In this document: piece after piece, positions 50,949-59,690 of the stretch
Position numbering within the stretch: the first letter of the stretch is position 1
Layout: the number at the start of each line of letters is the position of its first letter
From: Rhizobium esperanzae
GTDB taxonomy: Bacteria; Pseudomonadota; Alphaproteobacteria; Rhizobiales; Rhizobiaceae
NCBI RefSeq assembly: GCF_002204185.1
Contig: NZ_MXPU01000008.1
Location: 181,643 to 245,642, forward strand
DNA: 64,000 bases
Direction: 5' to 3'
Made by a program: the position numbers and the translations under genes
The notes under the pieces: model-generated
Told to the model about the DNA's origin: nothing
The model's database searches: none
What the model saw: the letters and a program-made list of their open reading frames with translations, nothing else

Positions 50949-51189
50949 TCTTGTGTCAGTTGCCGGCAGAAATACCATTTCTTAGCGGGAACGCAGACTT
51001 TGCCGCAGCACCGTTCCATCCTCGGCGTGAAGCTCAGCGAAAGATGGGCGCGCACGGCTGCGCGGGCGCGAGGTCGATACCCGCGTCATCGACCTGTTTT
51101 CGCACAATGGAATGCTGATGATTGTTTCTTCCAAATGAACTAAACTCGTGCGCTAGCTTTCTCTAGCTGACATTCGTCGGATCATCATC

Positions 51190-52482
51190 ATGAATATCAG
51201 GCAGATGACCGAGATCGCCGAGCAGTGGCTAACGACATTCATTCTGAACGAATGGACGTTCTTTCAGCTTGCGATCATCGTGGCGGGCTTGGGTTTTGCC
51301 TCCTTACTTGCGTCACGCACAGAGCCTGCGATGGAGGCAAAGGCGCGCCTGATCAAGGGTAATCCAGACCTTCTTCGGGTCATCATTGCTCCTATGCGCC
51401 GGATGATGTGGCTTTTCCTTGTCGGTTGGTTGTGGCTCGCCAATGTCTTGCTGAGCAAGAGCGCATGGCCTTCACAACGCTGGCTTGTGTCCACGGCTCT
51501 GACGCTGGCAGCGGCATGGTTCCTCATCTCCGTCCTGACCAAAATCATCCGCAACCCAACGCTGTCACGCGCCGTTGCGATCGGCAGCTGGAGCTATATC
51601 GCTCTTTATGCGGTCGGGCTTGACGGCCCGGTTCTATCTGCTCTTGACGGGCTCGCGATTAATTTAGGTGCGGTGAGACTCTCGCTTCTGCTTGTGCTCA
51701 AAGCCCTCGTGCTGGCGATCGCCTTGATCTGGTTGGCCATCCTCGTTGGCAATATGCTTTCCCACTGGGTTCAGCGGTCGGCCGACTTGTCGCCTTCCAT
51801 CAAGGTGTTGATCAGCAAATGCATCAAAATCAGCCTGATCATAATCGCTGGAGCCATCGCTTTGTCGGCGACCGGGGTCGACCTGACGGCGCTGACCATT
51901 TTCTCAGGCGCAGTCGGCGTCGGAATAGGCTTCGGCCTTCAAAAAGTCGTATCGAACTTCATATCCGGCATAATCATCTTGATCGACAAGTCGATCAAGC
52001 CGGGTGACACGATCACCCTTGGCGACACGTTCGGATCGATCCGTGACCTGCGCTCGCGGTTTGTTTCCGTCATCACCCGAGATGGCAAGGAGTACCTCAT
52101 TCCAAATGAAGACTTCATATCGCAGCAGGTCGTCAACTGGTCGTTCTCCAGTGATTATGTACGAATCGACGTTGACTTCGGGACGTCCTATAACAGCGAT
52201 CCGCATCAGGTCGTTAAAATCGCCATTGCGACAGCATCGACCGTGCCCCGGGTCGCAAACCAATATAAGCCACCCGTCTGCTGGCTGACCGCCTTTGGCG
52301 CTTCGTCCCTCGACTTTCGGCTTCGCTTCTGGATCTCGGATCCAGCGAACGGGCTGACGAATGTTCGTGGACAAGTCCTGATGGCGCTGTGGGATGCCTT
52401 CAAGAAAGCTGGCATCTCTATCCCGTTTCCGCATCATGAAATCATCATGAAAAGCCCTATAGAGATCAAACAACCGGAGTGA
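51190..52482 (+). CDS. MscS-family mechanosensitive channel
   Basis: The 430-residue protein has about five hydrophobic segments in its first half. The conserved MscS pore and beta domain follow: GVDLTALTIFSGAVGVGIGFGLQKVVSNFISGIIILIDKSIKPGDTITLGDTFGSI, then RFVSVITRDGKEYLIPNEDFISQQVVNWS, and a C-terminal mixed domain. It relieves turgor when osmolarity falls. Such a channel is useful in cells that accumulate glycine betaine, but there is no operon link here. ATG 51190 has only a weak ribosome-binding site (GGAT). Confidence 0.93.
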   Translation: MNIRQMTEIAEQWLTTFILNEWTFFQLAIIVAGLGFASLLASRTEPAMEAKARLIKGNPDLLRVIIAPMRRMMWLFLVGWLWLANVLLSKSAWPSQRWLVSTALTLAAAWFLISVLTKIIRNPTLSRAVAIGSWSYIALYAVGLDGPVLSALDGLAINLGAVRLSLLLVLKALVLAIALIWLAILVGNMLSHWVQRSADLSPSIKVLISKCIKISLIIIAGAIALSATGVDLTALTIFSGAVGVGIGFGLQKVVSNFISGIIILIDKSIKPGDTITLGDTFGSIRDLRSRFVSVITRDGKEYLIPNEDFISQQVVNWSFSSDYVRIDVDFGTSYNSDPHQVVKIAIATASTVPRVANQYKPPVCWLTAFGASSLDFRLRFWISDPANGLTNVRGQVLMALWDAFKKAGISIPFPHHEIIMKSPIEIKQPE

Positions 52483-52512
52483 TTTCGGCCGGAATTGACC
52501 CTTGCAAGCACT

Positions 52513-53235
52513 TCAGACGGCTTCGACACGAGCCTTGCGCCACGCTTCAAACCGCTCGAGCGTCTCTTTATTAGGGGGATAGACGCCGAGTGTCGATTTA
52601 CCGGATTCGATCTCCAGCTTGAGGAACTCTTCCTGCTCCTCCATCGCGACGGCCTCATCGGCGATTTCGCTCACATATTCGCGAGGAATGATGACGACGG
52701 CTTCGCTGTCTCCGAACACGATGTCGTCCGGGTAGACCGCAACGCCGCCGCAGGCAATCGGCTGGTTCATATCCGATGCGTGATGGGCAACCAGATTGGC
52801 GGGCGCTGCCGGCCCGAGGCAATAGGTGGGAAGCCCGAGCTGGGCGATATCGGCAGTGTCGCGAACGCCTCCATCGAGCACGAGACCGGCGCAGCCGCGA
52901 TAGATAAGGCGACGAGCCAGTACCGCGCCAATGCCGGCGATCTCGGCCATCGAGCGGCAGTCGAACACGAGGACGTGGCCCTCCGGTATCGTGTCGATCG
53001 CCTTGCGCTGCTGGTTGGACGGATCGGAACTATAGGTCGAACCGTCGATATCCTCGCGGGCCGGAATATAACGGACGGTGACGGCCGGACCGATCATTGG
53101 TTTTTCGGCCGCCGCAAGCGGCCGCACGCCACGAACAGCGGTGTTCCTCAGCCCCCGCTTCAGCAGCAAACTGCTGAGACTCGCCGAATTCGTCTGCAAA
53201 AGTTTGGCATAAACCGATGGGTCCAAAGCGGTCAT
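52513..53235 (-). CDS. RraA-fold protein, second copy (dpp locus)
   Basis: The 240-residue protein is a paralogue of the 37499-38224 product. It shares LLKRGLRN, the RYIPARED run, GHVLVFD, the metal-site motif LDGGVRD and the tail around YPPNKETLERFEAWRKARVE. It may be an aldolase or decarboxylase for a keto-acid. GGGGAGGG precedes ATG 53235. The IclR gene lies just upstream on the same strand; the dpp transporter is divergent, so the product probably acts on its cargo after import. Confidence 0.85.
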   Translation of the reverse strand: MTALDPSVYAKLLQTNSASLSSLLLKRGLRNTAVRGVRPLAAAEKPMIGPAVTVRYIPAREDIDGSTYSSDPSNQQRKAIDTIPEGHVLVFDCRSMAEIAGIGAVLARRLIYRGCAGLVLDGGVRDTADIAQLGLPTYCLGPAAPANLVAHHASDMNQPIACGGVAVYPDDIVFGDSEAVVIIPREYVSEIADEAVAMEEQEEFLKLEIESGKSTLGVYPPNKETLERFEAWRKARVEAV

Positions 53236-53307
53236 AAGATCCCTCCCCTTGTTCGGCAAAAGATCTACCACATCAAAGTGATTGTTCAATAGTGGATTTA
53301 CAGTTTC

Positions 53308-54093
53308 TTATTTGGACAATGGATGGAGCCCATTGATGGTTTTCATCAGCGTAGCAGCCGCCTCCAGGACCTCGCGCCGGATCGACCGAGCCCGATCCGG
53401 TGTTGCCTCTCCAATGAACGGCACGCTGACGGTGGCGATCAGACGACCTTGATCATCGAATACCGGCGCGGCGAAGGCGCGCAAGCCGAGATTGGATTCC
53501 TGATTGTCTTCAGCATATCCATTGCGGCGAATTTCCACCAGCGCCTCTTTCAGCGCCTCCGGATCGTTGATCGTATAGGGCGTCTTGGCCTCCAGCCCGC
53601 CGGCGCAGTAGGCTTCGGTTTCACTATAGTCCGAATAGGCCAGAGCAAGCTTGCCTGCGGCTCCGACGTGCTTGCGCGAGCGCCCACCGACCTTGATAAA
53701 CAAAGCGTAATCGCCGGGACTCGAAGCGGCAAATATCGTCATCATCTCACGTCCCTCGGGCACGGCCAGCTTGAAGGATTCCATGATCCGCTCCGCCGCC
53801 GCCGCCAGGATTGGCCTTGCCGCCTCAATCAGCGTCACCCGATCGGCACCGGGCGAGATCCGCCGGGCAAGCTCGACGAATTTCGGCCCGAGCTCGTAGG
53901 AGGCTCCGCCATTGACCCGCGCGACCAGGCCGTGCGCGGTCAGCGAGTTCAAAATGCGATAGACCGTCGAACGGGGCACGCGCAACTGATCGACCAAAGC
54001 GCCAAGCGAGATGCCCGTTTTCGCATCGGCCACCGCCTCAAGCAGATGCGCCGTCTTTTCCACCACCGGAGAACCATGCTTCGGTTCAATCAT
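53308..54093 (-). CDS. IclR-family regulator (dpp/RraA locus)
   Basis: The protein of about 261 residues has the IclR winged helix (VVEKTAHLLEAVADAKTGISLGALVDQLRVPRSTVYRILNSLTAHGLVARVNGGASYELGPKFVELA) and the IclR effector domain (LRAFAAPVFDDQGRLIATVSVPF). Starts at ATG 54102 and 54093 are both possible; neither has a strong Shine-Dalgarno sequence. It is divergent from dppA, and the nested inverted repeat at 54160-54194 is its likely operator. Confidence 0.91.
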   Translation of the reverse strand: MIEPKHGSPVVEKTAHLLEAVADAKTGISLGALVDQLRVPRSTVYRILNSLTAHGLVARVNGGASYELGPKFVELARRISPGADRVTLIEAARPILAAAAERIMESFKLAVPEGREMMTIFAASSPGDYALFIKVGGRSRKHVGAAGKLALAYSDYSETEAYCAGGLEAKTPYTINDPEALKEALVEIRRNGYAEDNQESNLGLRAFAAPVFDDQGRLIATVSVPFIGEATPDRARSIRREVLEAAATLMKTINGLHPLSK

Positions 54094-54159
54094 GAACTTC
54101 ATATTCCATTGCAGAATTAATCTTCTTGACTTGCCCGGCGTCGACAACCATCTTGTCCA

Positions 54160-54194
54160 CCGCAAGTGTCGTATTTGACACTACGCGCTTGCGG
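54160..54194. promoter_or_regulatory. Nested inverted repeats, candidate IclR operator
   Basis: AGTGTC (54165-54170) and GACACT (54177-54182) are inverted around GTATTT. Outside them, CCGCAAG (54160-54166) and CTTGCGG (54188-54194) are also inverted. The site is between the IclR gene and dppA, about 95 bp before the dppA start. Confidence 0.55.
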
Positions 54195-54287
54195 GAGGAA
54201 GTAAAGTCGATAGAGCGCCAAAGAGCTCCTGCGTAGCCGAACGGCTGCCACGAAGCGCATGCCGGCGTGGAACGGGAGGAGGATTTC

Positions 54288-55805
54288 ATGACGACAAGGA
54301 ATATTCACGCATTACGCATCGGGCTTGCGATCTCCCTGGCGGCGGGTATCGGAATGCCCATCTACGCCGCCGGGGACAAGCTGACGGTTGTGGTGACGGA
54401 CGAGCCGAAGTCGCTGGATCCCTGCGACACCGATCTTTCGGGAAACTCCCGCATCCTGCACAACAATATCACCGAAGCACTGGTCAACCTCAGCCCGGCA
54501 GACGGATCGGTCGTTCCAAGCCTTGCCACCAGCTGGCGACAGGTCGACGACCTGACCTGGGAGTTCAAGCTGCGCGAGGGCGTGACGTTCCATGACGGCA
54601 AGCTGTTCGATTCCAACGCAGTCGTCGCCGCCGTCAAGCGTGCTCAAGACCCGGCACTGGCCTGTGAAGTCGGACTGGCCACCTTGAAGGGCGTCAAGCT
54701 CAATGCGGTGGTCGTCGACCCGACGACCGTCCTCATCAAAACCGACGTCGTCGAGCCGATCCTGCCGAACAAGATGTCTGCCGTCGACATCGGTTCGCCG
54801 GCGACCCCGCACGACGGCAAGACGCGCAGCCCGGCCGGAACGGGGCCTTACAAGCTGGAAGCATGGACGCCAGGCCAGTCCGTCACGCTGACGGCCTATG
54901 ACGGCTATTGGGGCGATAAGCCGGCGGTCAAAAACGCGACGATCATCTGGCGTGCCGAATCCGCCGTTCGTGCGGCAATGGTGGAGACCGGCGAGGCGCA
55001 GATCGCTTACGAAATCGCGCCGCAGGACGGCACGAGTAAACAGGATCAGGCCTTTCCGAACGCTGAAACGTCGCTGCTGAGGATCGATGCCCAGGTGCCG
55101 CCGCTCGATGACAAACGCGTGCGTGAAGCGCTCAATCTCGCGATCGACCGGGACGGCCTCGTCGGAACCATTTTCCATGAGGACGCCCAGAAGGCAATGC
55201 AGGTCGTGCCGCCTTCGGTGTTCGGCTTCAATCCCGACATTCCCCTCTGGACCTATGATCCGGAAAAGGCGAAGTCGCTGCTTGCTGCGGCCAAGGCCGA
55301 TGGCGTGCCGGTCGACAAGGAGATCGTCATCTACGGTCGCATCGGCATATATCCCAACTCGTCGGAAAGCCTGGAGGCCATTCAGGCGATGCTTGCGGAG
55401 GCTGGTTTCAACGCGCGGCTTGAAATGCTCGAGACCAGCCCATGGCTGAAACGGCTCCTGAAGCCGTGGGACAAGGAACGCCAGCCGTCCATCCTGCAGA
55501 CGCAAATCGACAATGCCGAGGGGGATGCGGTGTTCACCCTGCCCAACCGCTTCACCACCGACGGCAATCAGTCGACAATCGCAGACGCCAAGCTCGACAA
55601 ACTGATTGCCGATGGGTCGAAGGCAACCGGCGACGAGCGCAAGAAGCTGTTCCAGGAGGCGTTCCGATACATCGCCGTCGATGCGGTCAATATCGCGCCG
55701 CTCTTCCATATGGTCTCGATCGCCCGCGTCGCAAAGGACGTGAACTACACCCCCGATGTGCAGGCCGGCAACGAGATCAAGCTGAAATCGATCAGCTATC
55801 ACTGA
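54288..55805 (+). CDS. dppA: ABC transporter substrate-binding protein, dipeptide family 5
   Basis: The 505-residue protein has a Sec signal peptide (ALRIGLAISLAAGIGMPIYAAG) and a family 5 body (DEPKSLDPCDTDLSGNSRILHNNITEALVNL, WEFKLREGVTFHDGK, GTGPYKLEAWTPGQSV, VREALNLAIDRDGLV). GGGAGGAGGA upstream fixes ATG 54288. It is not a close paralogue of SBP1 or SBP2. It heads a five-gene dpp operon. The last codons are duplicated in tandem just past the stop. Ligand may be a peptide, an opine or another amino compound; the symbol gives the family only. Confidence 0.9.
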   Translation: MTTRNIHALRIGLAISLAAGIGMPIYAAGDKLTVVVTDEPKSLDPCDTDLSGNSRILHNNITEALVNLSPADGSVVPSLATSWRQVDDLTWEFKLREGVTFHDGKLFDSNAVVAAVKRAQDPALACEVGLATLKGVKLNAVVVDPTTVLIKTDVVEPILPNKMSAVDIGSPATPHDGKTRSPAGTGPYKLEAWTPGQSVTLTAYDGYWGDKPAVKNATIIWRAESAVRAAMVETGEAQIAYEIAPQDGTSKQDQAFPNAETSLLRIDAQVPPLDDKRVREALNLAIDRDGLVGTIFHEDAQKAMQVVPPSVFGFNPDIPLWTYDPEKAKSLLAAAKADGVPVDKEIVIYGRIGIYPNSSESLEAIQAMLAEAGFNARLEMLETSPWLKRLLKPWDKERQPSILQTQIDNAEGDAVFTLPNRFTTDGNQSTIADAKLDKLIADGSKATGDERKKLFQEAFRYIAVDAVNIAPLFHMVSIARVAKDVNYTPDVQAGNEIKLKSISYH

Positions 55806-55831
55806 TCGGCGATCAGCTACCGCTGACCGAG
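55790..55831 (+). repeat. 21-bp imperfect tandem duplication at the dppA stop codon
   Basis: The unit at 55790-55810 (last codons and stop) recurs at 55811-55831 with a few changes, as GATCAGCTA then CGCTGACC. The first unit also forms a GATCAG/CTGATC hairpin. Confidence 0.6.
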
Positions 55832-55859
55832 CCTAACGTCTGTTGCCTGAGGAGAGCGG

Positions 55860-56780
55860 ATGTCGCTGACCTATTTCCTGAGACGTGCGGCCTTCGCGGC
55901 GCTCGCGCTTGCTGCCCTGATGACGTCGGCTTTCTTCCTCGTGCGGCTGACGGGTGATCCCGTCAATCTCTATCTGCCCGTCGACGCCTCGGCTGCGGCG
56001 CGCGAAGCCATGCGCGTCCGTCTCGGGCTCGATCGTTCGCTTGTCGCCCAGTTCTTCGACTGGGCCTGGGATATGCTCCGCCTCGATTTCGGGACGTCTC
56101 TCTGGCACAATCGCCCGGCCATGGACGTGGTGCTGGAAGCGCTGCCGAACACGTTGGCGCTCGGCGCCATCGCGTTGGCACTGGCCTTTGCGGCAGCGAT
56201 CGTCGTCGGGTCGATCGCGGCGGTGAACGCCGGTGGCTGGATCGACCAGGGCGTCAACGTCCTGTCTCAGGCGGCCGCCAGCGTGCCCGATTTCTGGCTC
56301 GGCCTGATGGGCGTGCTTCTGTTCGCGGTCACCTTCCGAATTCTGCCGACATCGGGCTTCGGCGGTCCCGTCTATTGGGTGTTGCCGGTCGCCTGCCTGT
56401 TTGCCCGACCTTTCGGAACGCTGGTGCAGATCGTCCGCGGTTCGATGATCGAAGCGTTGAACGCGACATTTGTCCGGACGGCGCGCGCCAAGGGTGCCCG
56501 CGACGGGCGCGTGACCTTCGTGCATGCACTGCGCACCGCTCTCCTTCCGGCGGTCACGGTGACGGGCGACCTCGCCGCCCAGTTCGCCGGCGGCGGCGGC
56601 GTCGTCGAAGTGGTCTTCGGCTTTCCGGGCATCGGCAAACTTCTGATCGACGGCATCCTGAAACGCGATTTCGCCATCGTTCAGGCATCGATCTTTGCCG
56701 TCGCCGTCGTCATCTTCTTCATCAACATCCTGGTCGACATGCTCTATGCCTCGATCGATCCGCGCGTGAGGGTCGAATGA
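55860..56780 (+). CDS. dppB: Dipeptide-type ABC permease, DppB-like
   Basis: The 306-residue permease begins with a span (RRAAFAALALAALMTSAFFLVRLTGDPVNLYLPVDASAAAREAMRVRLGLDRSLVAQFFDW) that is DppB/OppB-like. The EAA loop is NATFVRTARAKGARDGRVTFVHALRTALLPAVTV, and VVEVVFGFPGIGKLLIDGILKRD lies near the end. GAGGAGAG precedes ATG 55860. It overlaps the next gene by four bases (ATGA). Confidence 0.94.
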   Translation: MSLTYFLRRAAFAALALAALMTSAFFLVRLTGDPVNLYLPVDASAAAREAMRVRLGLDRSLVAQFFDWAWDMLRLDFGTSLWHNRPAMDVVLEALPNTLALGAIALALAFAAAIVVGSIAAVNAGGWIDQGVNVLSQAAASVPDFWLGLMGVLLFAVTFRILPTSGFGGPVYWVLPVACLFARPFGTLVQIVRGSMIEALNATFVRTARAKGARDGRVTFVHALRTALLPAVTVTGDLAAQFAGGGGVVEVVFGFPGIGKLLIDGILKRDFAIVQASIFAVAVVIFFINILVDMLYASIDPRVRVE

Positions 56781-57694
56781 GCGACACATCCGCCGAGTTC
56801 CTCCCTGCGCCAGAGCGCCGCGGCCGGCGCATCGCCTGGCTCATGCGGGCGCTCACGGGTGACCCGATGGCGGTCGGGGCCACCGTCTGGCTGCTGATCG
56901 TCGTCCTTGCCATTGCCGCTGACAGCCTTTCCCTCCTCGGCGAACACCGCATCTCGCTCAAGGCGCGCAACCTGCCACCCTTCGGCTTCAGGCAATCCTG
57001 GACCTTGTGGCTGGGCGCCGATGCGCTCGGGCGCCCGCTCCTCGTCCGCCTCATCGAGGCCGCGTCGACAACCATCGGCATCGCCCTCGTCACCGTATTG
57101 ACGAGCCTCACCGGCGGGACGCTGCTCGGCGTGATCGCCGGTTATTTCGGCGGCATCGTCGGCAGCCTCATCATGCGGATCTGCGACATCATCCTCGGCT
57201 TCCCGACGCTGCTGGTGGCCCTGTTCGGCCTCTATCTGTTCGGCCCGAGCGTCAGCAATCTTGTCATCGTGCTCGCCGTGACCCGCATGCCGGCCTATAT
57301 CCGCGTTGCACGAGCCGAAACGCTGGAGGTCCGCGAGAGGCTCTTCGTCGATGCGGCGCGCGTCTTCGGCGGCGGGCCTGTCTGGATCCTGCGCACGCAC
57401 ATTGTCCCGAGCGTCGCGCCGACAATGCTGACGCTCGCCTCCGTCAATCTCGCCATGGTCATGCTGTTCGAATCCGGGCTCAGCTATCTGGGGCTCGGCA
57501 TCCAGCCGCCTTCGGTCAGCTGGGGGCTGATGGTCGCACAGGGCCAGGGCTACCTGTCGTCTGCCTGGTGGCTCAGCTTCTTCCCCGGCCTCGCCGTCAT
57601 GTTCACCACCATGTCTTTCAACCTTCTCGCCAACTGGTTCCGGATCGTCAACGATCCGTCGCAGCACTGGCGGCTTGTGAGCCGGAGGCGCTGA
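56777..57694 (+). CDS. dppC: Dipeptide-type ABC permease, DppC-like
   Basis: The 305-residue permease has an N-terminal span (AVGATVWLLIVVLAIAADSLSLLGEHR), the WLGADALGRPLLVRLIEAASTTIGIAL loop and the EAA loop RERLFVDAARVFGGGPVWILRTHIVPSVAPTMLTLA, ending with the family motif SYLGLGIQPPSVSWGLMVAQGQ. ATG 56777 overlaps the stop of dppB. It pairs with DppB as the channel. Confidence 0.94.
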   Translation: MSDTSAEFLPAPERRGRRIAWLMRALTGDPMAVGATVWLLIVVLAIAADSLSLLGEHRISLKARNLPPFGFRQSWTLWLGADALGRPLLVRLIEAASTTIGIALVTVLTSLTGGTLLGVIAGYFGGIVGSLIMRICDIILGFPTLLVALFGLYLFGPSVSNLVIVLAVTRMPAYIRVARAETLEVRERLFVDAARVFGGGPVWILRTHIVPSVAPTMLTLASVNLAMVMLFESGLSYLGLGIQPPSVSWGLMVAQGQGYLSSAWWLSFFPGLAVMFTTMSFNLLANWFRIVNDPSQHWRLVSRRR

Positions 57695-58665
57695 TGGCCC
57701 TTCTCGACGTCAAGGATCTTCAGGTCAGCTTCGACACGGCTGCCGGCCGCATCCTCGCCCTCAACGGCGTTTCCTTTTCGCTCGAGCGCGGCGAGGTTCT
57801 GGCGCTGCTGGGAGAGAGCGGCTCCGGAAAGTCGGTGACCGCCTCGGCCATCATGGACCTCGTTCCCAACCCGCCCGGTGCGATCGACCGCGGATCGATC
57901 CGCTTCGAGGGAACCGAGTTGCTGCAGCTTCCGCGCAACGAACGGCGTGATCTCTGCGGCAACCGGATCGCTCTCATCTTTCAGGACGCGCTGGCCTCGC
58001 TCAATCCGGTCTATCCGGTCGGCTGGCAGATCGCCGAGATGTTCCGCATCCACGGGCGCAACCCGGAAGGTGGTATGGAAAATGCGGTGATCGACCTCCT
58101 GACGGCGATCGGCATTCCCGACCCTGAACGTCGCGCCCGGCAATATCCGCACGAATTTTCCGGCGGCATGCGCCAGCGCATCATGATCGCGATGGCGGTG
58201 GCGCTCGAACCGGACATCATCATCGCCGACGAGCCGACGACGGCGCTCGATGTGACGATCCAGGCACAGGTGGTCGATCTGCTCCGCACCATCCGCGAAC
58301 GCAGCAATGCCGGCATGATTTTCATCACCCACGATCTTGGCGTGGTGGCCGAGCTCGCAGACCGTGTCGCGGTCATGTATGCCGGCCGCATCGTCGAAAC
58401 CGCGAGCGTCTTCGAACTCTTCGACGATGCCCGGCATCCTTACAGCGTCGGACTGCTTGCCTCGCAGCCGCGCATCGACACCGACGAGGACGAACTGGTC
58501 CCGATCCCCGGCTCTGCCCCCAATCCTGTCGCCCTGCCTTCCGGCTGTGCGTTCCGAACGCGCTGTCCGCGCGCCGCGGCTGTCTGCGCCGAGCTCGCGC
58601 CTCACCTTGAAACCGTGGGTCCAGGCCGCCAGGCCGCCTGCCACTTCCCGGTACTGCCAGCATGA
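57694..58665 (+). CDS. dppD: Dipeptide-type ABC ATPase, DppD-like
   Basis: The 323-residue ATPase has Walker A GESGSGKSV, signature EFSGGMRQRIMIAMAVAL, Walker B IIIADEPTTALD and the C-terminal oligopeptide cysteine motif FRTRCPRAAAVCAEL that in relatives binds an iron-sulfur cluster. ATG 57694 shares its A with the stop of dppC. It works with DppF as a heterodimer. Confidence 0.95.
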   Translation: MALLDVKDLQVSFDTAAGRILALNGVSFSLERGEVLALLGESGSGKSVTASAIMDLVPNPPGAIDRGSIRFEGTELLQLPRNERRDLCGNRIALIFQDALASLNPVYPVGWQIAEMFRIHGRNPEGGMENAVIDLLTAIGIPDPERRARQYPHEFSGGMRQRIMIAMAVALEPDIIIADEPTTALDVTIQAQVVDLLRTIRERSNAGMIFITHDLGVVAELADRVAVMYAGRIVETASVFELFDDARHPYSVGLLASQPRIDTDEDELVPIPGSAPNPVALPSGCAFRTRCPRAAAVCAELAPHLETVGPGRQAACHFPVLPA

Positions 58666-59648
58666 CCGAACCTCTTCTCAAAGTGCAAAACCTCTCCCGG
58701 CACTTCGGCAGTGGCGCAACAGCCGTGCGCGCCGTCGACGATGTCAGCTTCGACATCGCTCACGGTGAAACACTCGGCCTCGTCGGCGAAAGCGGATGCG
58801 GCAAGACTTCGCTGGTGCGTACGCTCCTGAAGCTCGGGCCGGCAACGAGCGGCAGCGTCCGGCTCGACGGCGTCGAGATCACTGAGGCAGGCGGCCGCCA
58901 ATTGCATGATTTGCGCCGAAAGATGCAGGTTGTCTTCCAGGACCCCTACCAGTCGCTCAATCCGCGCCTGCGGGTCGACCGACTGATCGCCGAACCCTGG
59001 GCGCTGCATCCCGGTGTGCTGCCGAAGTCCCGGTGGCGGGAGGAGACGATCAGGCTGCTCGAATCCGTCGGATTGCGCGCCGAACATGCGGAACGCTATC
59101 CATCGGAATTTTCAGGCGGCCAACGTCAGCGGCTCGGCATTGCGCGCGCTCTGACGCTTGATCCGACACTCCTCGTCTGCGACGAGCCGGTCTCGGCCCT
59201 CGATGTGTCGGTCCAGGCGCAGGTCGTCAACCTGCTCGCCAGGCTGAGGCGCGAGCGCAATCTGGCGATGCTCTTCGTCGCCCATGATCTGGCCGTCGTG
59301 CGGCATGTCTCGGACCGGGTGATGGTTATGTATCTCGGCAAGATCATTGAAACAGGACCGAAACACTCGATCTTCAGTGCGCCGGCCCATCCCTACACCC
59401 AAGCCCTGATGTCGGCCGTGCCGACACCGGATCCGCGGCTTCGCGGACACCGCAGGCGCATCGTCCTGAAAGGCGACCTGCCAAGCCCGGTCGATCCGCC
59501 GAGCGGATGCCGTTTTCGAACACGCTGCTGGAAGGCGACATCGATCTGCGCCGAACAGGAGCCGGCCTTGAAGAACAGGACGGCAGCTGCCGGACTGCTG
59601 ACCGCCTGCCACCACGCCGATCCGGATCTTTCCACGGCCGCCGCCTGA
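58662..59648 (+). CDS. dppF: Dipeptide-type ABC ATPase, DppF-like
   Basis: The 328-residue ATPase has Walker A GESGCGKTS, DPYQSLNPRLRV, signature FSGGQRQRLGIARAL, Walker B LLVCDEPVSALD and the C-terminal FRTRCWKATSICAEQEPAL. Here, unlike at 6850-8481, the two ATPases are separate genes. ATG 58662 overlaps the dppD stop (ATGA). It ends 42 bp from the convergent GGDEF-EAL gene. Confidence 0.95.
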   Translation: MTEPLLKVQNLSRHFGSGATAVRAVDDVSFDIAHGETLGLVGESGCGKTSLVRTLLKLGPATSGSVRLDGVEITEAGGRQLHDLRRKMQVVFQDPYQSLNPRLRVDRLIAEPWALHPGVLPKSRWREETIRLLESVGLRAEHAERYPSEFSGGQRQRLGIARALTLDPTLLVCDEPVSALDVSVQAQVVNLLARLRRERNLAMLFVAHDLAVVRHVSDRVMVMYLGKIIETGPKHSIFSAPAHPYTQALMSAVPTPDPRLRGHRRRIVLKGDLPSPVDPPSGCRFRTRCWKATSICAEQEPALKNRTAAAGLLTACHHADPDLSTAAA

Positions 59649-59690
59649 GCCTTGTCGGAGCGGCTGATCGCGGCGAACACCTCGCCCCTG

